Source of the DNA: Vesta saturnalis
Lineage: Eukaryota > Arthropoda > Insecta > Coleoptera > Lampyridae
Direction: 5' to 3'
DNA: 64,000 nt
NCBI GenBank assembly: GCA_036346205.1
Contig: JARFJB010002468.1
Coordinates: 68,501 to 132,500 of the forward strand
In this document: positions 42,681 through 53,733 of the stretch, in pieces
Layout: each line of letters starts with the position of its first letter
Numbering within the stretch: position 1 is the stretch's first letter
Notes under the pieces: model-generated
Told to the model about the DNA's origin: nothing
The model's database searches: none
Seen by the model: only the letters and a program-made list of their open reading frames with translations
Position numbers and translations under genes: made by a program

Positions 42681-44945
42681 CTTAACTTAACTTAACTTTC
42701 ACTCCATTCCCTTGCGGGGTGGGCAAAACAATCCCTGCCTCTTATTTACGTTTCATTCACAATCTTTCTCCATGCTTTTCTATCTCCGCATACTAGCTTC
42801 CGTAAAATTCATGGATTGTCTCCGACATGCCCTTTTATTTTTAAAACACCCTATCTTTCTTTTCTTTATCATACATTCTACAACATTCAGGCAAGTTTTA
42901 CGCGGCCTACCAGGTGCGAGCTTACATCTAACCTCACCAACATATATTTACTTCGTTAATCTTGCGTTGTTCATTCTCTCAATGTGACCAAACCAACGTA
43001 ATATACTACTTTTATATCTATCCATTATCGTCTTTTCCTCGCCACACTCTATCATTATGCACTTATTCTTTATCTTATACCTTCTCGTTTTACCATATGC
43101 GCTTTTCAGGAATGTCATACACACGGCATTTATTTTTCACGTTTACCTTTAGGTTCATGCTCTCACATGCTGTATTAGACTTCCTCTGAGCAGTTTGCAG
43201 CTCATCCGCACTATCACCGACTGTATCATCTGTGTAGACCAGATGTCGTACATTTACAACAACCATTACACCATTTGTATCGATACATGCTGGTCTCGCA
43301 CATGTAGCCATGTATACATGTAACACATGCCCAGCTACCGTTGTATTCTGCCCTTATTCCGTTTATTAGACCTTTATTTAGGCCACATTCATTTAATATT
43401 TCCCACAGCTTCTCCCTATTCACTCTGTCGTATGCTTTCTCCAGATCTAGAAACGCACAGTACAGCTTCATTTTCACACTTAAACACTTTTCGATCACTT
43501 TCAACCATCTCAGTTTGTTTAATTTCTAGAACTGTATCAATCAGTATTCCTCGAAATACTTTAGCAGGCACGCTGGAAAAACTTATTCCTCTGTAATTCT
43601 TGCAATTACACTTGTTCTCCTTTGCCTTATACAGTGCTAAAAAATCATTCTGCATTTTCACTCCTTCCATATCTATCACTTCCTCTTTACTTATTCTCAC
43701 TGCCTCCTTCGTTTCTTTGTTTCTTAATCTGTACACCCCATCCAATCGTTTTTTCTCAGTCTCATTTTTTCAGAAAGCATTGCCATGTACGCATCTTTTT
43801 TCTTACGTACTGCTTTTTTTATCACCCCATTCCACCAATCACATTTTTTCTGTTTACCTACCGTCGCTCTTCCACATATTCGCACGGCACAATTGACAAC
43901 ACAGTTTTTCAAGCTTATCCATGCACTTTCAACGTCAGTGTATTTTATTTGTTCGTTCCACATCGTTTCATTCACATTTAACTCTACTCACAGCATCTGC
44001 GTATTTCATTCTCGCACCATTGACCACTAGTTTGTCTACCCCAATTCTGTAAGTTCGCACTAAATTTGCTTTCCTTCTCTAGGCCCACTTTTGCCCTAAA
44101 CACACTCTCGATACAACCAAAAAGTGATCCAATCCACATTCCGATTCGCGCACTACTTCTGTGTCTTTCACCAAGTTTCTAAGCCGTTCATCATACACTA
44201 TCAAGTCTATCATACTTTTAGATTAACCTCTTTGCCATGTATACATGTGCACATTTTTATTTTTAAACCACGTATTGGATACAAATAGGCTTCTCTCCAC
44301 ACAGATGTTCAGCAGGTGTTCACCGTTCTCATTAACTCTTTGGTCTCCGAACTTTCCTAGAACGCGTTCACTATGTTCTCTTTGTACACCCACCCATCCG
44401 TTTATATCCCCACTATAATCATTATTTCGTTCTCTACTTCATTCCAGAAATTCTCGCGCTCCTGGTCTCTTTGGCCATTGAACGGTGTATAGCATGCAAT
44501 AAGAAAAACTCTTCGTAAGTCCACTTTCATTCTAACCCACATTACCCGGGAGATACCAATTCGTATTGTTTAACATCACCCCAACTCCTTTTGCGCCATG
44601 GACTTCAGTCTCCACTCCTGGCTATAGTGCTAGGCTGCCATACTCCATCTCCACAGCATCTTTTTCTTTGCGCTTTATCTCCAATACACACAATGTCAAG
44701 GTGCCTTTCGTACATTACATTCGCAATTTAAAATTCTTTACCATACATACCTCTAACATTCCATGTACCGACTCGCCATTCATTCCTAGCACAGTCGTCA
44801 GTAACGAGGCCGACCTGTTTGACTTTGACCGCCCTTGTAACCAGGTCAATTCGAGGGAATTGTATTGTTCTCTTCAGTAATACAAAGCGAGCATACCGGT
44901 TACTTGCCAAATCGTGCCCCGGACGATGTAGCATTCCCTACTAAT
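42681..44945 (-). mobile_element. Non-LTR retrotransposon (LINE), minus strand
   Basis: The element reads from an endonuclease start near 44,770 to a 3' end at 42,681, where the minus strand finishes in a TTAAG pentamer tail (GTTAAGTTAAGTTAAG). Endonuclease and reverse transcriptase signatures are both found in the right order. The 5' limit is uncertain; similar-strand coding-like sequence extends to about 44,940. Clade not assigned with certainty. Confidence 0.85.
42700..44940 (-). pseudogene. LINE ORF2: endonuclease and reverse transcriptase, degenerate
   Basis: Frame 44,934-44,728 ends with EWRVGTWNVRGMYGKE, the first motif of the apurinic-type endonuclease (TWNVRG). Frame 43,745-43,416 holds NCKNYRGISFSSVPAKVF and LIDTVLEIKQTE, matching reverse transcriptase block 1 to 2. 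Frame 43,504-43,226 has KLYCAFLDLEKAYDRVNREK (block 3-4 with a catalytic Asp) and GIRAEYNGSWACV. The YADD-type block follows in a broken form near 43,240 (LVYTDDTVG in the frame 43,326-43,090). Stops and indels disrupt every part. The intact protein would nick target DNA and copy the element RNA into it. Confidence 0.85.
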
Positions 44946-45640
44946 GGTATCGTCCTACTATCGGACAGTTATTTGTCTACTGACTCGACATGTAAGGAAG
45001 TAAGAAGTAGAAATATAGACAAAGTCAAGACATATATAAATAAGAGATCGTATACTTACTTTATGAATATCTAAATGTACGTATATACATATACATTTTT
45101 CACTTACATACTTACATCGCGTTTCAACCTCCCTACGCGATTCCTTGTCTCTCACGCAACTCACGGCTAGCTGTTATTTATTTGCAACCAAATGTTTTAA
45201 TTATTTTTAATTTATATTTCCGAGTTAAAGTTGTTTATTTGTTATTTAATTTAATATTTATTTATCAAATCTGGTTTACTATTGTCGCGAACCGTGACAA
45301 CCTAAATCTTCCCATCTATATATAACTATAATGGACCTGTTAGCTCTCCCGACATTCATTGCCTACTTTCAGGGTTAATTAATCACAATTGAGATCTAAC
45401 ATGGTAACAAAGGTAAAAGTTCGCTTAAATTTTGAATTTTCAGTCAAGAACACATATAGTATAAAACAATATGCAACACATTGTTATAATTAAAGTTGAA
45501 ATCACATATAGTACCGAAAATAAAAGCTGGATCAACCTTCAAATTTGAAAACAAAGAAAAAATGTTTAAAAACTTACCACTTATGTACGCATCTGTCATG
45601 CAGTCATATCTTTTGTTTTTTTTTATTTGTCAGTACGATT
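44946..45640. other. Non-coding, possible LINE 5' end
   Basis: May contain the 5' untranslated part of the minus-strand LINE (to about 45,290). Nothing else recognised. Confidence 0.4.
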
Positions 45641-45644
45641 TTAT

Positions 45645-45837
45645 GAATTTCAATAACCATCTGGCATGGATTTTAAAGGCACCGTATTTTTCGCAGAAGT
45701 TCAATGCCATAGCAATCCTAAATATTATTTACTCGCCGTTCTTATTTAAAGAGGCATTTTACACGTTAAAAGGTTTTACTGTTTAGATTATTATTACTTT
45801 TGTTTATTAGTAATATTCAAACCGATAAAAATCTATC
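45645..45837 (+). repeat. About 190-bp direct repeat, unit 1
   Basis: Diverged direct copy of 46,250-46,443. Shared phrases: ATCTGG-ATGG-TTTAAAG, TTTTTCG, CTTTGTTTATTA and TAATATTCAAACCG. Confidence 0.7.
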
Positions 45838-46249
45838 CAGTAACTTTCTACTTGTATTTAGAATTTCGATTACAAATTAGAGCCAATTATTTGTTTATTT
45901 TATCTATGGATCAGCTTTTTTTTATATATTTTGGATTACAGATTCGATCTAGTATTTATTTTTATCATTTAAGCTAATAGAACAGTTCCTATGATAGTGC
46001 TTACGTTTGGATTTGTTATGGAAAGGGGTTAATTACAAGAATGAATCACATCTTGTATTTTTCCTACGGTTACAGATAGGTATTGATGATTGCTTTCTTT
46101 ACCCCGCGCTAGTGTGGGATAAAATAAGTTATTTTTATTAGTTCTCTATAATACATTGTTATTGCAAGAATGTTTACCTGTTTGAATTAAACCCTTAGAC
46201 AAAAAGGTGGTATTTACGCTTTAAGTTTACTTTACAATTTTACCGGTAT

Positions 46250-46443
46250 TAACAATCACATCTGGTATGGGTTTAAAGAGCCGCATTTTTCGTATAAATT
46301 GGGTACTATAAGAATCCTTAGTGTTATTGTCGCGCCTTTTGCAACTAAAGAACCCTTTACGAGTTACAAAACTTCTACTGGTTGGATTATTATTATCTTT
46401 GTTTATTATTAATATTCAAACCGCTGGGTATACAAATCTGTTC
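46250..46443 (+). repeat. About 190-bp direct repeat, unit 2
   Basis: Second unit, 605 bp downstream of the first. Confidence 0.7.
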
Positions 46444-47340
46444 AAAAGCTTACCCTTATTTTATTGATTTATAAGTTGTCATTTTAATTCGTATTTGTTT
46501 CACTCACAGAAAGATAGAAGCGGAGCAACCATTAACACGTTCCATCGATTGTTATGGTATTCGCATAAAACATTTTAATAGAGTTATGTAATGTAATGAT
46601 TTTGGATGGAAACCATTTCTACTTCCATTGCCTTGCAGATAGTGATAACAGTAATAAACTAATATATGATGTAAATAGAAGTTTGAGCTCACAATTTTTT
46701 ACAGGTATAGCGACTGAATATCTTATGGCAATGTCTTGCTCTTATAAGTTCCTCGCGGTCCTAAATAAAATAACAATCCAAATCCCTTTGCGAAAGAATA
46801 GTACCTAGAAGTATAAAATAAAATTTCTCACGTTTGTCGGAATATCGTACAATGATTTAGAATTGTCCAGAATTGGCACGAGCTTGAGTGAACGTGATTT
46901 CTATAATAACAAATTTTCGTAAGTTGTCTGCCTGTGTCAATCATTGAGTATTAAAATGGCTTTGTTAAAGACTGCACAAAATACATATACCGTGACCTAA
47001 TGGCACATAATTTGCATGTAATTTTGTAAAACATAGGAAGTAGAAAAGAAATGAGAAAAAGCAATCAATTCACGTTTTCTTATTCAAGGGTTTTAACTTG
47101 AGAATATTGTTTTTTTTAGTCACAACTGATTTGGCTAAGATTGCTGTTTAATATAGTTACCGCAAACATTAGATAAGCTCAGGGTAGTTTGTACTTCGGT
47201 CGATCATAAGTCCCTACCACGCTTAAGAGCTTTTGCGATTTTTATTGCACACTATAAAGCAATTCAAAAAAAGAACTTAGCGTTTTCGCGTTCAACGGTC
47301 CACGCATCGTGATCTACGCCACTTAGGAGTTAGATCTGTT
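46444..47340. other. AT-rich non-coding stretch
   Basis: No gene recognised. Confidence 0.45.
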
Positions 47341-47935
47341 ATTGCTTGCATACGAAGAAGCGGTCATCATAAGAGGATCAACATCCTACCAGCAAGCAGG
47401 AGCCGCAGAATACAGCAGGATAACGCGAAGAACAGAAGCATCCAGGACACCGCCAACACAAGGATCGACGTCGGGCAGTAAGCAATAGGTAGCAGTTAAT
47501 AACACATATGTTTTTCTTTTAATTAGTTTATTGTTTTCTTCCATTTTGATTGGGTCTCTGATTTCCAAGCCTTTTTTCCGTGGGGTGTGAGGCTGCACCT
47601 CGGCGGAGACCCGGCCTTTGGTTTAATCATTCTTCTTTCTTTTTAAATTTCCGTAACCTAACTAACAACAGTCGTGATGGTAAAGCATGGACGCCAACGT
47701 GCAATACTTACGGTTGTGTTCCCAACCCAGGACGCCACCCGTTCATTTACACCTAGACCTACACACACATAAGTATAGACCCTCGCATCGCAGCCAACAT
47801 CATCATGCACGCGCTCCCATTAAAACGCCTCATCCATTTCCACCTCATCCACACACTGCTACATCTCTACACGCTTCACCGCCTCCACAAAACCTTCTCA
47901 CAAACCCACTAAACACACTGTAACAACCTTTTTTT
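47341..47935 (+). other. GC-richer block, possible LINE 5' region
   Basis: Base composition changes to C-rich. It contains a CCTCGGCGGAGACCCGGCC segment typical in look of a LINE 5' region, then a Pro/His/Thr-rich coding-like stretch with ATG at 47,687 (78 codons, no domain). The style (CCAC/CCTC-rich) resembles the ORF1 sequence starting near 49,260, so it may be the 5' end of that LINE, separated by about 1.3 kb of AT-rich insertion. This is inference from composition. Confidence 0.35.
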
Positions 47936-49255
47936 GGGTTGTATTAAATAATACATTAATTTAAGATCGTTCATTTATTTGGCGTAATATTAGAAAAGTT
48001 TTTAATTATTAAACTGTAGAATTGAGAAAGGCAATTTAATTTGCATTTCCAAGAACATATCTTTTTAGGTGTAATATTTCATAAAGAGTTATAGTTCCCT
48101 TTCTTAAAAAAATTGGATTCTGATCATTGTATCCGCGCAACGCGTGACAACTTCTTGGGGGAAACACTTAGAGGAGCTATTCTGAAAGCCGCTATATTTT
48201 TCACTTGCTGCTGAATGTTACAGCAGAAGGCATTGTTATGATGGTTATTACCTAATTTTTTATATTTAGTGCCATCAGATTTTGATGGTAAGTTATTTTC
48301 TAATTCATTATATTTAAAACTAAAGCATTTGTTCTTTCCAGGCACTTACTTGTATATGGCACTTATATTTCACTATTTTTTTGTGGCTTTATTGGCACTA
48401 TTTTACTACTTTTGCCCTATTTTGCTATTTTTTTAATTTTAGTGGAACTATTATTTGGATTACATTCTACAACGCAAGTATTACATACTTAAACTTCAAA
48501 GAAATGCATTAAATTTATGGACACAATATGTTAAGAATAAATTATCAAGATAATGACCTCACCAAGTTCACCATTCTGTTTCATGTATTACCAGCGGTAA
48601 TAAAATAGAACTGTTCCAAGGTAATTATTTAATGATATTTTTTTTCTGTAACAAACGAATAGATTTAAGGCCTCTTTGACATAATCCTTTCAATTGGATA
48701 TTAAATAAACGTAAGTGTATCTTGTAATTTTATTTTAATTTTGATGAATGTTTTATTATTTACGAACTCGGTTTCGTTGTTTTTCCGAATATTAATAACT
48801 AAAGACAACGTGGCGCTCGAGGTATCATTTTATTGTTTACATTGCATTTTTTATTAATGTAGTGAAGAGAAAATAATTAAGCAGATGGGAAGCAAGCAGC
48901 ATTTCAGGTATATGAGCAAATCAGTATATTAGAACCTGCCCTTTTCTTAATCTACCGATTGGAGTCGAGACGGCACAATTAGTGGTGAAAGGTTAGTATC
49001 TCCATTAAGTTATACGATTTGTGTTTAGGGAGAACTTTACCTAATTTCATTATTTATGAATTATCTCGTTCAGATTACATCATCACAGTTAGAGATATTA
49101 CAATTGGCGTTTAATCATTATACAAATTACATCACCGTAAGAGTTTTTATTAAACTTGAACTTTAGTATAACATTTAAATTTTCTAAAACCTATCACCAC
49201 ATTATTTATTGTTATAATAAGTTGGCTTTATTTTTATTGTTGTTACAATTTGACG
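47936..49255. other. AT-rich insertion or spacer
   Basis: No gene seen. Both neighbours are C-rich LINE-like sequence. Confidence 0.4.
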
Positions 49256-49259
49256 CCAT

Positions 49260-50085
49260 TTAATGTTATAACACAAACAACCCCGCCCTGCTACCTACAC
49301 CCGCTCAGCTATGTACACCTGCCGTGAGTTCCACACCCGCTACCCCTAATCCTAATCCTACACGCTTCCAATTCTCGAGATATTGCATGACCAATATCTC
49401 CAAAACCATCACCACTCAGAAAACCCTCTACAATTTCTTGAAATCCCTTTTCCTTCCTTGGTTGAATTTAACATTCAACCATAGCCATACCTGTCTCCTA
49501 GAGACATCCTCTCCCTTGGCGGATGATACACAGCTTAGACTGCGACACCACTTCGGTGATCCTACCGTTACCCTATCCCAATTATCCGGTCCCCGTTCCT
49601 CCAACTCAAATCTTAGACCTCCTTCCTTTTCCTGCGTGATTCGTCACGTAGATAAGGATATTCTAGCCGAAGATATCCGGGGTGAAATCGATCTTCTACA
49701 CGTGAGCAAGGTCGTTCGTATCACCTCTAAGACCACGAACAATCCCACATCCTTAGTCCGCGTCATTACCCAATCCAAAACCACCCTGAACTTCCTCCTC
49801 GCCCGCGGTGTCGTCATGTTCGGTCCACACCACCGTTACGAATCCCCTTCTCCCACAACCTCACCCCAAGAACTGCTCTACCTGCACGGTCTTACTCGGA
49901 AGACATCACATACCTCAAACCCATCCCTGACGCACAGCCCCTCCCCATTAGCATGTTTCCTGACCGGCGGAATAGGATCATTCGTGTCGTAGATTCGCTA
50001 TCCCGATCCTACTTCCAACGGAGTACCGATGTCTGCGTATCCGGCACGCGGACGGCGATCTCAGTAGGTTGGTTTGGAGACTTTA
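49260..50085 (+). pseudogene. LINE ORF1 (gag-like) fragment
   Basis: The 222-codon frame 49,324-49,992 has a Pro/Thr-rich N-terminus and then at about residues 100-170 a gag-like RRM-type region: FSCVIRHVDKDILAEDI, IRGEIDLLHVSKVVRI, TTNNPTSLVRVITQS, LLARGVVMFGPHHRYE. This is the ORF1 pattern of several insect non-LTR elements (a core ending in G..(L/V)(F/Y)G..(Y/H)R.E). After 49,992 the frame shifts and the zinc-knuckle part is not visible, because Maverick-like iterons begin near 50,090. ORF1 proteins bind element RNA. Reverse transcriptase of a similar base style appears only at 56,930-57,960. Confidence 0.7.
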
Positions 50086-50094
50086 CTAACACAC

Positions 50095-50312
50095 ACACAC
50101 ACCACCACCACATTTCCTGTTCCACAATTACGAGGCCATCCGTGCGACCTATCATCACCACAAACCCAAGGCCCCAAACCTCGCTTTCCTGTTCCACAAT
50201 TACAAGACCATCCGTGTGACCTACCCCGCTTTCCTGTTCCACAACTACAAGACAATCCGTGCGACCTATTCCTGTTCCACAATTACATCCGTGTGACCTG
50301 GTTGCTACTCTA
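50095..50312. repeat. Tandem iteron array at the left edge of Maverick copy 2
   Basis: Four imperfect units of roughly 45 bp built from TTTCCTGTTCCACAATTACAA and CATCCGTGTGACCT. The GTG(C/T)GACCT core recurs at 50,142, 50,214, 50,259 and 50,291. A CA run and CAC triplets precede it at 50,090-50,105. Confidence 0.9.
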
Positions 50313-50393
50313 GCCCACTTTTTGCTCACTCACAAAATAAAAGAAAACGATATGTTAATATATTTAATTAATGTAGAAACATGTACAAATGTA

Positions 50394-50741
50394 TTACTCA
50401 GATATATGATTTTCTTTAGGAATAAAACATTTTGATTTAGTACACGTGCAAAAGGTCCTCTCGACTTCCGTGTCATTACATCTGCGTGGTGCAAGTAATT
50501 GGGCATACGTGCAGTGTGGTGCCCATCGGAGATGCTCCTGTAACGGATTGACATCTGGCTGCCATCGGTTTATTCTAACCCCACACATGAAACATTCAAC
50601 CGTATCGTCTGAAGATGTGGAAATGAATCCTGCTGCAGCAAGCGATGAGGGTGAGTGAACCCCAGACCATGCTCTATACGTTAGTAATCGTTTATCGAAA
50701 CAATTGTAATACTGAGGATAATAAAAGTTTGGGTCGCACAT
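50394..50741 (-). CDS. Single-BIR-domain protein (IAP/survivin-like), intact frame
   Basis: A 115-codon open frame on the minus strand from ATG 50,741 to the stop just below 50,394. Residues 16-82 form one BIR domain: DKRLLTYRAW, SLAAAGFI around 33-40, zinc ligands C50, C53, H70 and C77 in the exact spacing C-x2-C-x16-H-x6-C, and W60 and G38 at conserved places. The tail (88-105) has four Cys (RRCND, TFCTCTKSKCF) but no RING signature. It is the only undamaged copy of three in the window. BIR proteins inhibit caspases or act in mitosis; for this one an anti-apoptotic role is inference. It lies between the iteron array and the end exon of a CxxC gene, same order as copy B. About 80 bases of 3' flank are also shared with copy B. 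Confidence 0.88.
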   Translation of the reverse strand: MCDPNFYYPQYYNCFDKRLLTYRAWSGVHSPSSLAAAGFISTSSDDTVECFMCGVRINRWQPDVNPLQEHLRWAPHCTYAQLLAPRRCNDTEVERTFCTCTKSKCFIPKENHISE

Positions 50742-50784
50742 GTTAACATCAGCGAAAACAGTATGATGCTGACAGGAAATAATT

Positions 50785-50850
50785 TATTCTATACAATATA
50801 TACAATATATACAACATATATACAATATGTACAATATATGCAATAGATAA
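50785..50850. repeat. TATACAA-type short tandem repeat
   Basis: Imperfect TACAATATATACAA units just upstream of the BIR gene on its minus strand. Confidence 0.8.
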
Positions 50851-50871
50851 AATAGATACAGTAAAAAAAGA

Positions 50872-50908
50872 TTACTCGTCTACGTAGCACACCTCATCAC
50901 ACAGTATA
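50872..50908 (-). CDS. Terminal exon of the CxxC protein gene (copy 2)
   Basis: On the minus strand a T-rich tract and TTTAG acceptor precede a short open piece reading ILCDEVCYVDE then TAA (50,872-50,874). It matches the end of the CxxC gene at 14,090-14,128 (CIVCGEVYYLDN, stop), and in both elements the BIR gene starts about 80-135 bases further on. The acceptor right before the homologous segment implies that this gene is spliced. The upstream exons were not found. Confidence 0.4.
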
Positions 50909-51700
50909 CTAAAGAAAAAATAATTTTTGTTCATTAATGTTGATTAACTATTCAGGGAAGAAAAATAATACTTATTAGTTATAGTTATGAAAGCGTTTTT
51001 TTTTTAATTATTGTATAATGTATAAAAGGGTAAAAATAATATTTACTGTAAATGTTAGATCATTTCAATTACAGTTGTTAACCTCGACGATGGATAGATA
51101 ATCTGTAAATGCAAAAAAAATTAGTTCTTTATTAACTTAGTCATAAAAAAATTAAATATTTATGATGCTATAAAAATTCTGATAAATAAGAATGATGAAA
51201 CAAAACTGATAGACATGAAGATATTTAATGTTGAAATGATTATAAATATAATTACTGAATGCAAGTATGTGTACTGAATACATAAGGTATTCTTTCTGAA
51301 TATCAAATACATAAAAAAACAGTCATGAAAAGAATAAAGAGTTAAGTCACGTCTAAATATGCAAATAAACGGTGATCATCATTGAAACTTATTTGGGATA
51401 TTACACTTTGAATATATTCAACATACTATTGACATATAAAAAAATGTACACTTACCTAAAAAAATGAAGTAAATAACAATTGTTTTTGCACTAATAGTAC
51501 ATATAAAAATACTTTAAGTGATGTATGTTTATCTAGGAATAGAAATTGTAACTGACAATAAGTGTTGAAAACAAGTTGTATATATAAACAGCAGCATTTT
51601 TTTTTTATGTCTATTGTAATTTACATATTGCAATGTAATCTCGGCATTGAATGCAACTTCTCCATATATGGTGATATAGAATTTATTATTCTGTGTAGCC
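50909..51700. other. AT-rich, no gene seen
   Basis: Expected to hold the other CxxC-gene exons on the minus strand, but none was recognised. Confidence 0.4.
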
Positions 51701-51710
51701 TTGCTTTTTT

Positions 51711-52140
51711 TTTATATAAATAGCACGCGTTTTTAGTGTATTGGTTAGTTCCACTTGAACATCAGTAACAATAGGGTAAGAATTATTTTTTTTATTAATT
51801 AATAATTTAATTTTTAAGATATACTATTATGTACATGTTATAGTTTATTAGTGCAATAATTATTTTAGGACAATTAGAAGAGTGTCCTGGAACGACAATC
51901 TCAATCTCAAAAGCATCACGGTGGATAGCGTAAAAATGTGAGTAGAATAGATATTATTCAATTATTTTTTTACATAGTTTATTGATTAAAGCAAATTAAT
52001 TTATGATCACTTATATTCTTTTCCACAAAATTTGGTGGACAACTTTACGAATGTTACAATGTCTGTTTGTTTAAGCAATCCACAAAGATGTGCAGGAAGC
52101 AAAATCTCTGAGAGCTCTAAAGGGGCACTAAAGAATATTG
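51711..52140 (+). other. Candidate spliced transcript inside Maverick copy 2
   Basis: A TATA box (TATATAAATAG, 51,713-51,723) is followed about 50 bases on by a donor (AGG/GTAAGA, 51,776), an acceptor (TATTTTAG, 51,868), a strong donor (GTGAGT, 51,938), an acceptor (TTTAAG, 52,075) and another strong donor (GTAAGT, 52,141). The exons 51,869-51,937 and 52,076-52,140 join in one open frame (TIRRVSWNDNLNLKSITVDS... then NPQRCAGSKISESSKG). No in-frame ATG is visible, so the start may lie in another exon. No homology recognised. Splice-site density is the main evidence. Confidence 0.35.
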
Positions 52141-52141
52141 G

Positions 52142-53045
52142 TAAGTGAAGATTCATATATATATAAAGTGAAGCAGATCCATTGTTATTTACTACTACTA
52201 CTACTAAATTCGAGTATAGGAGATTTACATAAAAAATTCGTTGATAGACATTTTATAAATCATGCATTTTATTACTTGTAAAACAACTTAAACCTTTTCA
52301 ATTTCAAATTATATATTTGTGTAACTAAAAGAGCAGTGTGATAATTTTTATTAGGTAGTCGAAATCATTGTGTAGAAAAAATTTTTTTTTAAGTCGTCTA
52401 ATGTAAATTGTTTTCTTTATAATCAATTCAGTTAATACATTTCTTAATTTTTTTTACATTTAAACAGATCAAATTACATACAGTTTACGGTTATCTAACA
52501 AAAGTTTACAAGCAAAATCGAATTTCTTTATAGGCTTAATTCTTGTTACGTACCTAGTACATGCATTATGAAAAAAAATTTTTTTATACTTACACATTAT
52601 TAACAAGATTTCACAGTCTAAAGCAGGTTTATTAATTTTAATCCTTTGAAACTATTAATAATTTAGTGTATCTCTAAATCTGGTAGTGTATATTTGCAGA
52701 TAATTATTTGATACTTATTATTTTTTATTCAAAATTTCACATTATGAAGTGATTGACAGGTTTATAGTCATTTTGAAGTAATACTTGTTAAAGGAATTTT
52801 ATTATAGAACTTTTCAGTTTAAATATTAATGCGTTTTGAAATAATTTTTCATCCCAATTGAACTATATATAAAAAAAAATTATAATTGGTTCTATTCGAG
52901 TTTAAATATATATCCTTTGCTATGTATTTAGGTACATAGTATTATGTATAAATATTTACATATTAGTGACTTAATTGGATCAGACTATTTAGTAGGCTAA
53001 TTACAGTATATATGATAGTTAATACTTATTGTATTGTTTATGGAA
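52142..53045. other. AT-rich, no gene seen
   Basis: Might contain further exons of the candidate transcript; none can be supported. Confidence 0.4.
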
Positions 53046-53047
53046 AA

Positions 53048-53295
53048 CAGATATCTGGTTTGAGCTATATTTGAGCTGGTTTTGAGCTGGTTTGAGCTGT
53101 ATTTAAGCTGGTTTGAGCTGTATTTGAGCTGTTTTTGATCTGTATTTAAGCTGGTTTGAACTGGTTTTGAGCTGGTTTGAGGTGGTTTGAGCTGGTTTGA
53201 GCTGTATTTAAGCTGTTTTCAGCTGTATTTGAGCTGTTTTTCAGCTGTTTTTGATCTGTATTTGAGCTGTATTTAAGCTGGTTTGAACTGTTTCT
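53048..53295 (+). repeat. TTTGAGCTG minisatellite
   Basis: More than 25 copies of (G/A)AGCTG separated by TATTT, GTTT or TTTTT spacers, giving alternating 10-11 bp units. On the minus strand it reads as a Gln/Asn/Ser/Lys-rich repeat peptide (frame 53,388-53,146), probably without meaning. Confidence 0.95.
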
Positions 53296-53483
53296 ATAAA
53301 AAAACAGATGCCTGTTTAAACACCCCCTTGCTATAATACAACACCCGCATGGAGCCCCAATACCCACTATTTTTGATAATATATTCAATCTCTCTGAAGT
53401 GTCTCGGTAGTATAATGTAGTAGGGTATTGTTACGGACGCTCTTTTTGTGTGGGGTGCAGGAAGAAGAATAAATTAATATCAC

Positions 53484-53690
53484 GCGCGCGGTGTGTGTGT
53501 GCGCGCGCGCCGCGCGCGTGCGTTTGTGAAGGTGTACATGCGTATACTGAACACTACGTTTTTACTTTTTAACTTTTTTATTTTTTTATTTTTTTATTTT
53601 TTATTTTTTAATTTTTTTTTATTTTTTTATTTTTTATTATTTTTTTTCCGCGCATGCAGATGTGTACGTGTACGTGTACGTGTACGGTCA
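53484..53690. repeat. CG/GT alternating tract, T-rich tract and GTGTAC repeats
   Basis: GCGC/GTGT alternating sequence (53,484-53,525), a 90-base T-rich tract (53,560-53,648) and CGTGTA triplicate (about 53,663-53,688) lie just upstream of the polymerase promoter. The first is of Z-DNA type. Confidence 0.85.
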
Positions 53691-53720
53691 GCAGACATTC
53701 TAAAAAAATACCTCCCCACG

Positions 53721-53733
53721 TGATATATATACC
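53721..53733 (+). promoter_or_regulatory. TATA box of the Maverick polymerase gene
   Basis: TGATATATATACC, about 90 bases before the likely start codon at 53,820, with a possible initiator (TTAGCACTCAC) near 53,749. Confidence 0.5.

Noticed and set aside
42712..44030. Several plus-strand open frames rich in Phe, Ser, Leu and His
   Set aside because: They are antisense shadows of the minus-strand LINE reverse transcriptase.
53146..53388. Gln/Asn-rich repeat protein on the minus strand
   Set aside because: Translation of the GAGCTG minisatellite; no sign of a gene.
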